Source: Ctena decussata (taxonomy: Eukaryota; Mollusca; Bivalvia; Lucinida; Lucinidae). From it: DNA of 64,000 nt. The notes beneath the pieces are model-generated. The model saw nothing but the letters and a program-made list of their open reading frames with translations, made no database searches and had not been told where the DNA came from. Location: positions 94,906,979-94,970,978 of the forward strand of contig OZ022501.1 of the NCBI GenBank assembly GCA_963989385.1, given 5' to 3'. The position numbers and the translations under genes are program-made. Below are positions 45,759 through 57,700 of the stretch, piece after piece; positions within the stretch are counted from its first letter, which is position 1; every line of letters starts with the position of its first letter.

Positions 45759-48700
45759 TCAAGATCTCACTGACATCCACAGACAACCAGCAGCTGTTCC
45801 AAAAACTCCAATTTTCCAGTATAGTGATCTCCCCTGACTAGTGCCGAGAAGAAATCCTAAACAGGTGCCAAAGAATATAAATGCTGGCAAAGTCTGTCTT
45901 TTTTTAATCACTAGAGACTCATGTTTCCCTGGAAATCTGCCATTCTCCTCGGGATTTTGGGAGTAGAATTGAGACATTAATCTGAAATGAATCCATATTT
46001 ATTATTTATCTACGATTAACAACACTGAAATCTGCAAAACTCTACCAATATGTATCAACTGTTTGCATCATTGTATGCTGTAAAAGAAACTGAGATTAAT
46101 GGAAAACAGAGCTGAACCAAAATACATAATGAAGTGCGGCTAATGCTTATGCCACCTGAATCTCAAAGTAATACCTTTATCTCATTTTCTGCAAAGTAAC
46201 ATGTAATTGTTCTTCATTCATCCCACTCCTATGTGTGTGTTTGTGTGTTATCGTTTAACATCCATGGTAAACAGCTATGGTCATGTTGGGGTGGTCAGAT
46301 AACCTAACCACACTATTCCTGGGCAGGCTTAGACCTCCTAAGCGGTTAACCAGTACTAAGTGCTCTTACTTTCACCAGTAACTGACAACTGCCCTTCTTG
46401 AATCAGCGGAAGGGGAAATGAAAGTAAGTGGCTATTAAAGTTTCCATAGTCCTATCAGTGGTAAAAACGCCTAAACTCAAATTACTGTAAAAAGCGGTGC
46501 AACCTTCACATTTGGTAATAAAATGGGGTTGGTGTGCATATATTGAGTCATATAACTGACAAAAAGTAGAGAAAATGAGTTTTTCAAAAATAACAAATTG
46601 CGCCACAATATACAATTGCCTGTTCTGGTTTCCCGTCTAGAAATGCTATATAAACATAAGCGGGATAGTGATTTGGACTCCTTGCCTGTACATTGTATTT
46701 TTACCATTTTATGAAACCGAAAGTAGGTCATTTAAGTTGCCAACCAAAATGACCCAAATAAGTTTTCAAACCCTTTTTATATGAAACTCAATGATGTTTT
46801 ATTCTTTTAAAACTGCCTAATCACGGTCCTTTACAATTACGAAACTGTAGTGAGAAACTTGCAGCGATATCTCATGATAAAATTTTTCAAGCTGATAGAG
46901 CAATGGGGCCTTTAAGGTAAAATCTTGATTTTTTTTTAAAAAGTTTTTCCTGAAAGCTTTTGGCGGATTTACAAAATAAGGCTCTTGAATAGAAAAGTAT
47001 AATCTGAATCTTCATTGGCTGCCTCAGTAGTGTTGTCATATTCTGAATTTTTAAAAACGTTTACCCTTGTCACAGGCATGACAGAAATACCTTGGAAAGT
47101 AGAAAACTGATGATGGCATCATATTAATCATTAAATTAATCCTAAATGATTGATAATTAAACTTTCTATTACACTGCTGATAGTTGTCTCCAGATGTTTT
47201 TTTCCTACCTACTATAGTTGTCAATATTTATATCTATCTGACAATGTCGGTTGTCTGACAGCATACACCCTCTAAAGCACAATTCACAATTAGCATATCT
47301 AAACAGACCTTCAGTGACTGCAGCCTAAGTAATTCATATGAATGCCTGGTATATAAATGAAGTGACAAAAATTACATACGTATCTTTGTGCTGAAATCTT
47401 TTATACATCCAACTGCGTAGTTGATCTGGTTCTTGAGGTATATCAGACAGAGGTATTCTCTCAAAATGAAGATGTACTTGTGGAGATTTTCTAATGAGAA
47501 AGTCTGTTGAGAAAAAATAAAGTCTTTGAACCCCAACTTTCTTTAATTGCTATGTACAGTGCTCCAGATAACAAGGAGTAACAGGGATAATTAAAAGACA
47601 ACTTTTCAGTTTTCTCCATGAAAACATAAGCTGTAGGGGGGAGTGGTCGGGTGGTGCGATGGTGCTGGGTATAACTTCCAGTGCCAGGGTGTCCTACTGA
47701 TTTGGAATGCAGTAGGGTAAGGGCCTTGTGTGCTTGCAGTTGGTAGGGGTGGGAGTTGTTTGGACATTTTTTCTCTGGTCTATCACTTTTCTTCTTCCTC
47801 CCTCTCTCTGGGAGACGGCCCGATATAATCTGAAATATTGTCTCAAAGGGCCGATAAATCCAAAAATATCAAGCAATAAATCCTGATTTACAGTATTTTA
47901 AATGCATTTTGTTGTGCATGTGTTTTTGTTTTTTTATAACTAAGAACAGTCCAACACCACTAGATCATTTCCAACAACAAATCAGATTTGTTGTATGGTC
48001 AACATGAAGGTGATGTCACAGTAACTGAGTTGCTGAGTAACATCACCATCATGTTGACCTTTCACAACTACTGACTTTACTGACAGATGAAGATAGCTGC
48101 TCTACAAAATCTCAAGCATGTAATAAGGAAGACTGGTGACAACTGTCGATATTTTTCCATGAAATACCCTAAAATGCTTAAGTATTGGGACACCTAAAAA
48201 CCATTAATTTTTCATTTGTCCCAAATGAAAAATTAATGGTTTTAGGTGCCCCAATATTTTAGCACATTAGGGTTCTCATTGTGGTCATTCATTAAAACCA
48301 TGCCAGTTATTCCAATATGGGGCCATTTTACTGAGAACATTTTTTCAAATCATAAGCAATCATTTTTTTATCATAAAATCATCACTGACTTTAACAGATT
48401 AATGGTAATTTAATCAAATGATCATACAAATGGTTTAAAAAAATGTTTTGCCCTAAATAAAAAGTCAAAGATGATTAAAGCTTGAAAGACAACTAGAAGG
48501 TTGTCCAGGGACAACTTGTCGAGCCCACTGTTTACCATAGTGATGCATAAATGTAGAATAATGGCTGGGACAAGCTCAATTTATGACCATTTTATCATTT
48601 GACCTTCAAGAGTGACCTTGACCTTGGACCTAACTGAACAAATGTTTCAAATGGCACTTCTACTCATCAAGGAGAACAATTCTGTCGAATTATTTTGAAA

Positions 48701-51700
48701 TCCATGCATAAATGTAGAAGTAATGGCTCGGACAAGCTTAATTTATGGCCATTTTATCATTTGACCTTCAAGTGTGACCTTGACCTTGGACTTACCTGAA
48801 TAAATGTTTCAAATGGCATTTCTACTCATCAAGGAGAACAATTGTGCCACATTATTTTGAAATCCATGTATAAATGTAGAAGTTCTGGCCCTGACAAATC
48901 CAATCCGGAAGGCACTAACGCACACACTCACACACTGAACTGAAGTTGTAACAACTATGTCTCGCTCACCACAAGCGGGCTCGACAAAAATTGTCAGAAG
49001 ACAATGGATGGAGCCTGAACGGAGCTTGACTTTAAGAATGACCTAAAAAGAGCAGGTAGAACTTGAACACCTTGATGCAACTGCAAAATGCACAAACAGT
49101 ATAAATAAGAGCTTTTTGCTTCATTAAGGTAAACCTAAACTGTGTAAAACTGTAAACTGTACAAAACCCACATACCCAACATTCCTGGGGCTGGGATTCT
49201 CTCCCCTGTCACAGGATCTGTAGTATTACTGTAGGCTATTGTGACATCATATACAGCATCTGCGTGACCTTGAAGCTGAGTCAGGGCTAGCTGAAATGCT
49301 TTCATTTTTGGAGCTAACACACTATTAAGTTCTTCAAAACCTGAAATTGAGGTTTTCATTTAACATTGCTTACAAATACAGCTCAGCCATTAGGCTTATA
49401 ACGTTTTGTTTCAGCCCTACTTCAAATAAAACTAACGGTAATGCCCCCATTTTGAACAGTATACCATCAGATAATCCAACGTCATGAAATGTCATTTCTT
49501 ATTGGCTGAAGCCTAGTTTTAAATCGCTGAAAGTGTTTGCTTTGGGCACACTGTAATACACTTTGACAGGTGAAACTGTGACACAGTGCATTAGAAAAGC
49601 CGCAAAAGATTTCTATTATTTATTTTTATGATGGAACAAATTTCATTATCCACATACATTTGAAAATTAGGTGTATCATAATTTTTGCCCCAAAATTTTG
49701 GACAGAAGTTCTTGAACAAACAGGGAAAACCCTGATCAGACTGCTCATATTGAACAGTCTGATCAGGATCTACATGGTTGTCAACAAAATTCATCATTAC
49801 CAGTACCTTGTTCTTTTGTAAATTGTTTGCTTTTCTCTATTACATCTGGAAGCTCGGGATTGAACCTTGTACCTTCTGGAAATATTACTAACCAAATCTG
49901 CAATAAAAGAAATACAATTATATTCCTAACTCAAGCCCAAATTATGGGGTCTGTCTGGGTCTCCTCTTCCACAGAAACCTGGACATATCCACAATATGGT
50001 GTTCTGATGCATTGTTCAGACATCACACCTCTCAGTCACTCCTATGTATCACATTCATGATCAAGTTACGCTCTATGACAATCAAAGGTGGGATGGCTAG
50101 TTAGACCAGTTAGATTTATTGTAGCAGTCAACAATATTTTCATCACATTGAATCGCCTGAGATGAATGTCAAAATCAAGTCCTGCCACAAAAAAAGCAAA
50201 GTCTTATCAAACTGTAATGATGAGCAGACTAATATGAAACTTGTCAGAGTAAGATTGCGAACTTACTGTCCAGACTTGATAAGAAGGACGAGTGGTGATT
50301 GTTTGTGCAAATTTAACTATTTCTTCTTAAAAAAATATGTTGTGACACAACTGGGTCACAACATTATGGCTGTATCCAGATTTAACACAATTATCTCAGA
50401 ATCATCATCAATCCCCAACTCTTCTCTAACTCCTAGATGGGCCTCCACTTACTGGTATGTTATTCTGTTTCAGCTCATCAAGCTGTCTCTGAGTTTTCTC
50501 CTGAGCAAATTTTCCACTTCTTCTCACATAGATACAGCTGTGCTAAAACAAAAATGGGTGAAACAAATGTACCTTGGGACATATGCAAACAGGGAAGACT
50601 AAGAGCAGCCCGAGAACAAATCCATGGCATCAACAAACATTCTCTCAAGGATGATAGTATTTTCACAGCAAAGACTGTCTCAAAGGTCATCTGTATTAAG
50701 AAAAACCTGTCTTAAAAGACCAGTCTCAAATCTGCATCAGGCAAGTAGCTGTTTTGTTTGATATCGTGATTTTTGCCCTAATATTTGGCTCAATACAAAT
50801 GAAGAAGCTTGACACTAAAATTCTCTATCATATTAAAATCTACTTCCTTTATGTTCAACTTTTTAAATGGGTCACTTAAACCTTCAAGCAAATGACTGTC
50901 AACTTCATTATGTTTACTGGTTCAAGCAGATTGTTGGCCCAGTATTAAATCCCTAAAACGTCTGACAGGAACATCTGGGCAAACCATGTAGATTCATATC
51001 AGACTGCTCCTACAGGAGCAGTCTGATCTGAGTCTGCACTGTTTGCCAGTATTTTGTACCAGCTCCCATATTTTAAAGCACAAATGAGCTGTGACATGAC
51101 AAAACCAACAAAAAGGCATGTGCACCCAGCGAAGACTCTGATCAGCCTGGGCATCCAATCAGTCTGATCAGTCTTTTTTGAGCACTTAAAGGGTAGCAAT
51201 GGGGTCCTAGCTACCTCCATGCAAACAGTGGACACTCTGATCAGACTGGTCGGGTGTCCAGACTAATCAATCTTTGATAGGCGCACATGCCACTTTGTTT
51301 GTTTTGTTGCGTCAAGACTCAGAGTTGTCCAAATTTGAAGATGGAACAACCAATCATGGTAATAAAAGGTCAATACTTGGGGAGTCTGTAAACAGGTCTT
51401 GGACATCCAACCAATCATATTAGCCCCTTAAAAAGGTAAAGGTTTCCTATAGCCAAGCGGCTGCAAGGGTAATGGGGCCTACAGGCCAACTGTATCCAGG
51501 TCACAGCATATGAAAAGCAAAGCCCACCCCCTACTTTAGCTGCCTTATCCTTTCCTGATTCTATAAAGGTACCCGTTTACTGCTGGGTTAAGAGAGAGTT
51601 TTCCAGTAGCTGGCTGGCCAAACCCAGATTCATACCCACAACCTTCTGCACCATAATCAATTGTCTCTGACAACTTCACCGCACAGCCTCTCTTGTAACC

Positions 51701-54700
51701 TTTACAGAAGCTGTACATCTGCCTGCTTTTAATAGAGCAAGCACACTTTGCAAATTTCGCAAGCTCTGCTTGCTTTGACATGGGGCAATATGAATGGTTG
51801 GATACAATGTCATAGTCCTGTGGACCAAATGGGATGGAGAAGACATGATTTTGCTAGAGCAAGCAAACTTTGCCAATTTCACAAACTGCTTGCTTTGACA
51901 TGGGGCAATATGAATGGTTGGATAAAATGTCATAGTCCTGTGGACCAAATGGGGTGGAGATGACATGGTTATGCTATGTATTTGATTAGGTAAAATATTC
52001 TAGCATACCTCTGCTGGTGAGGTAGAAAGTACATTATGTATATACGCAACATAAAAATTCTCAAACAAATGAGCTGTGAAAGTGCACAACAAAACCAACA
52101 AAGTGGCATGTGCACCCAGCAAAGACTCAGATCAGCCGGGGCATCCAACCAGTCAGATAAGAGTCTTTGCTCTCTGCAATGAGCAAGCTTTAACCCTTAG
52201 CTACCCTTTCAGTGCACAGCCAAGACTCTGATCAGACTGGGCAGTAGTGGTGTGTACCGGTACATGGTTTTATAGGAAAAGCGGTTATTGACGTTCTATA
52301 GATATACCGAACCGAATGTTCCTGTATCAATCAAAATATCGAATCAGAATCTACGTGTTTTTCTGTTGTGTAAAATCCTCAAATTTCCATTTAAACAAAT
52401 TCATTTCGTGTGAAAACAAAACAAAACAAAGTCAGCCATTTGCAGAGAATGTTATTATCACGTGATTGAGCTATGTCATTTTCGCTGAGGACTTCAAATG
52501 AAGAGTATTCAAAGTTGCTCGTGACCATTTCGCTCTTGATCGGGCAATGCCAATGTCTGAACAAAGTTTAATGCGATACTTAGTTAGACTTAAAAGTAAA
52601 CTCTCTTGCGAGAAGGTAAATTCGGTATTTCCCGCAAAATGATGCAAAGGCTAATGGCTTAGATGGTATTAGTACAGGTTACCACACACCATGCAGCTAT
52701 GTTACTAAGCAGGTTAGCATGCAGCAGAGGGTGACTAAAAGCCAACAGGTACATAAGGATTTCAAACATGTAAAGTGCTAGGCTTCAAAAGCTACAAAGC
52801 TGGTTAATAGTTCCTTTCCGTTTCTGAGAGAACATATCAAATGATATATCCAATATCGATAATTTTGTATCGATACAGATATCGTATCGAAACAAATGAT
52901 CAATACCCAGCACTACTGGGCAGATGCCCAGACTGAGCTGAGTCTTTGCTGGGCGCACATGCCACTTTGTTAATTTTGTTGTGTCGTGGCTCTAAGAATT
53001 ATTATCAAATATTGTAATTCAGAGCAACAAGTGATTAAACATACCTGTCTGAAGTAGAAGCCATAGAGTGGGAAAAACTTCAGTCCATCTTTGAGAATAT
53101 AGCGGATAGAGCCCATAGATCCTTGTGCAGATGCTAACATGTCAGCAATAATCCAGTCCACTACAATACAATAAAAGACATTAAAAACCTTTAGTTATCA
53201 ACACTCAGTTATTTCCATATTTTAAACTGTGTCACCGGTACGATTGAGCAAACTATTTTCCACAGTTTATTTTGAGCAAACTATTTTCCACAGTTTATCT
53301 TATTTTGTTATCAAAAAATTTCACAACAAATGCAGTTATTAACATACTGATTGCTATTAATTTCTGATGCTCTCCTTTACAAGCTGAGCTAGCTTAGACC
53401 CTTAGTTACCTTTAAAGCACACAGCAAAGACTCTGATCAGACTGGGTGAATGCCCAGGCTGATCTGAGTCTTCGTGTGGCGCACATCCCACATCGTTGGT
53501 TTTGTTGTGTCGCTATTCATTTGTCTATAAGGCGAAGGATACCCTTGTGATTTCAGGTTTGCTTCCCTGTACAACACCTACTTTGGCAAAAACTATGAAA
53601 GTCAAAGAGTTGCTTCCCCTGAAAGTGTATCCACATGTTGCGACTAACATTCCATAAAAATTCCAAATATTGGGACACTAAAAATAACTACCATAATTGT
53701 CCTAAATTTGGAACAGTTGTTTGGTTTTACAGTGCAGTAATGTGCCCAAAAATGCAAATGAGATGGCAAACAGTGTAAACCTTGCTCAGACTGCTCCTTG
53801 AGGAGTCTGATTTGGGTTTGCACTATTTGCTTAGACCTAGCTGTCCCAATATATAGAATTTGGAAAGGGTTTTAACGATATTCAGGATCATACACTGTGA
53901 TCTCTCATCAGAACCACCTCCATTAGGCAGCTCTAATGAGGGATGCAAGATATATTTAAAGTAGTATTTGCAAACTATCTCATAATTATCATCAAACTCT
54001 TGCCTTTTATTTGGGTCTCTGCCATTAAAATTCATGTTGTCACACTTCAACAAAATTATTTTTGGATTAATATGATTGATGGATAACTGGCAAAAAAAAT
54101 CTAAACCTTGGTACACCAAAAATATTACTGTAACCGTCTGTAAAAAATGGAACAGTTTAGTTTCACAATTTGCAGAAAGGGTCAAATTGAAGAAGTTGGA
54201 AATACAAATAGTGTGCCTGGGGTCAGCCTAGGATTCTCACACAGGAAGAAGTTTTGTGACATTTTCTGAATATCAAGGAAAAGTTTTACCTCAAGTTTTG
54301 GATTTTCTATATGTTTTATAGATTTGACTTCTCCCTCAGCTCGAAATGGTAATTGTCTTAGGGAGACAATATCTCCACCTTCTCCCTCTAGGCTAATCCC
54401 CCATGTAGACTCTGATCAGACTGCTGCTTAAGTAGCACTGTTTGCTCAGACCTGTCTGTCCCAATACTTATAATCTTATGGTATGCAGGGCTCTAGATAA
54501 GAAGTATTTGATGATAATTAAGAATAATTTTTGTTATTTCTGCATAAAAACCTATGTTGTGACCCCTCATCTGAACCGTCTCAACGAGATGATTCAGATG
54601 AGGGGTCACAACATATGGTTTCAATGAGATATAAGAAAAATTATCACTCAGTTATCATCAAATACCCCTTTTATCTAGAGCAGACTGGGTATGCCTTTTA

Positions 54701-57700
54701 TATTTTGGCTTTCTGTTGCTACGCTATGACATTTACCTGTACACTGATGGTTACATATGAAGATGATATTTTCTTTTGGACCATGCAAGCACGATACATC
54801 ACCATACAGCTCAACCTAGAGAGAAAAAAATACATGAACTAAATACTTTATTTTAAACACTCATCAAACACAGTGAAAAGTGGGTATTAACTCCTTAAGC
54901 CCCAGTGACCCAATTAGCAAAATATGCAAACAGCGTAGATCCTGATGAGGCGGCTCATACTGAGCCGCCTCATCTAGATCTACACTGTTTGCCCTCTAGT
55001 TTTTGAATTCTCAATATAAAAAGTCTTGAACAAGGCATTTTTTTAATTTTTGCAGACGTAAATTTTGTCGTCTGCTTTTTGGTACTGAAAGAGTTAAAAC
55101 TGAAATGTGTCTTAACTTCCATGTCAAAATTCTTGACAGCACTCCCATTCATGTACTGCAGTAATTGTTTCACTGTCCTGCACCCACGAATCCTTTCATA
55201 AATATGAGCAAGCACGTACAGAAAAATTTGATGCACACATAACTGCTAATAACAATGGGAGCAGCACAATCTAAATATAGCAGATAAATACTGTATAGAA
55301 ATTGGAAGTCCCATTCCATTTCTAAATTTGGAATTGGTCATATTCGTATAATCTGACAGACGAATGCACTCCCCCTATTGCAAAATCTGTACCGAGACAG
55401 AACCAAAATAACCTTACTCACCAAAGTGACCAATGTTGTCCAATGACAAATGATTGCATGTAACACCATGTGGGTAAAATTGTATTGGGACATTGCAGAC
55501 CAGTTTATGAGCTGACAAAAACGAAAAGCACATGGCATGTTTCTGAACATCTTTATGAGAATGAAACATCGTCATCACTATCAAAGCCCCATTGGTGAGG
55601 CAAACTAAAATTTCAAAAGGGGTGGATAAGTGCAGTCAATGGCACATCAACGTGGGAACACAGTCAAACTCAGTGAGTCAGCTGAGGTGTCATAGTCACT
55701 ACATTTAAAGTACAAACCCCAGTTTGGCTACTGCTTTCAAAAAGGTGTACCCTCAATTTTAGCTTGTATCCGCAAATGCCAGCCCCTGGGGATGTATGTG
55801 ACCCTAACAAAAATATGTTTGGGCATGCTGCTCTATTCTAATATTGAGATGATTCTAATGAGAGCTCACAAAATGTGTTTTACTCATAAGAACTCACTTC
55901 AAAGTGATTCAAAATTTCAAATATGACAACAGCAATTTGATACCTGCTAGTAAAATGTTATTTGAAAAATTTGGGCAAAAATAAAACTAGTCTGTAAATG
56001 TGTAAGAAGAAAATTTCCAACAGAAGGTATAGATCTACCAGCATTAAATAGACAGTGGTTTTGGGCTTGGTATACTTTAACTACAAATTATCTGAAAATA
56101 TATTGAGCTCAAGCAAAACATCAAAACAGAATAAAAATATTACAATGAAATAAACTATACCGACATTATGCCACCTGCAGGGGTCACAAACAGACTGACC
56201 TCATTATTATGGACTTTGCCAAGGCTTTCGATAAGGTTCCCCATCGACGACTGATTTACAAGCTGGAGTACTATGGTATCAGAAACCATATCCTCCAGTG
56301 GATAACTGCTTGGCTATCTGGACGGACTCAAAAAGTAGTACTTGATGGAGCCTGTTCAGACCCTGCCCCTGTTTTGTCTGGTGTCCCCCAGGGTTCCGTT
56401 CTTGGACCCATACTCTTCTTGATATTTATTAATGACCTGCCAGACAACATCAGTTCAACAGTCCGTCTTTTTGCTGACGACTGTGTCCTTTATAGAAACA
56501 TTAGAAGGTCTGAAGACCAACAATTACTTCAGGAAGATTTGGATAAACTGGCCCGTTGGGAAGAGGCATGGCTCATGAAGTTTAATGTTGCTAAATGTCA
56601 CACCATGAGGGTGACTAAGCATCCCCCTTCCAAGCAGATCATTCATAACTATGTTCTGCACAACCAAGTTTTGGAGAATGTTCCTTCTGCCAAATACTTG
56701 GGAGTCACGATCATTGATGACCTCGAATGGGGTCAACATATTAACAACATCACTAGCAAAGCCACGAAGACTCTTGGTTTCCTTCGCCGAAACCTGGCTT
56801 TTGCTCCTAAGGATATTAAGGCTGCTGCATACAAAGCTGTGGTCCGGCCCCAATTAGAGTACGCGGCACCTGTTTGGACCCCCCATCATCAGACTGAGAT
56901 TGGTAGAATAGAGAAAGTACAGAGGACTGCTGCACGCTGGACCTGCAGACGCTGGCGCAACCAGAGCCATGTAAGCGACATGCTAGAGGAACTTGAATGG
57001 CCAGATCTGCAGGAACGGCGGCAACAGGCTTCTCAATCTCTGTTCTACAAAATTCATAATAACCAGGCAATAGTTAATAAGGATAAGTATCTGTCTGAGT
57101 CCGGTAGAGGGAAGATAACAAGATCCCACCCCTTTCAGTATCACCGTCCAGTTGCTTATTCTGATGGTTTGAAACATTCCTTCTTCCCCAGGTCAACAGC
57201 AGCTTGGAATGGGCTTACAACTGAAGCTGTCTCTGCGGAGACAGTTGAGGAGTTTAAGTCCAAAATAGTGTAAACCTCAGGGGGGTCACTTCCATAATAA
57301 AGCAGGGTACATATGTGCCGCTGGAATAGCCCTCCTTTTTGATCTCCCAGATACATCAATAGGTATGATTTAATTGGCCAGTATACAGGAAAAGGTCTTT
57401 TTTCTCCAGGCTCTATACATAAATAGTTAGCATATCTGATTTTTATTACCAGAGAGAAACAAATATCAATTACCAAATCAACAGGCGCACCAGATGAAAT
57501 ACTCTCAGCACACTGTCTCAGCATGCATGAGCTCTGAAATATCTTAATGGCTCAATAACTCACAGAATTCTAACCTAATGATCTGATATTATAAACAAAT
57601 CGCCAAGAATGTTTACACATGATGTTTTGACAGCAGGACTGGTCCATTGCAAAATCATGAGTTCAGAAAATAAAAACAATCATTTGTGAGCATTTTGATT

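Noticed and set aside
50162..50602. 146-codon plus-strand open frame
   Set aside because: It overlaps AGPAT5 exon 4 on the opposite strand; the conserved acyltransferase reading explains the open stretch.
57156..57524. 122-codon minus-strand open frame
   Set aside because: It is antisense to the reverse transcriptase and the adjacent insert and has no recognisable domain.
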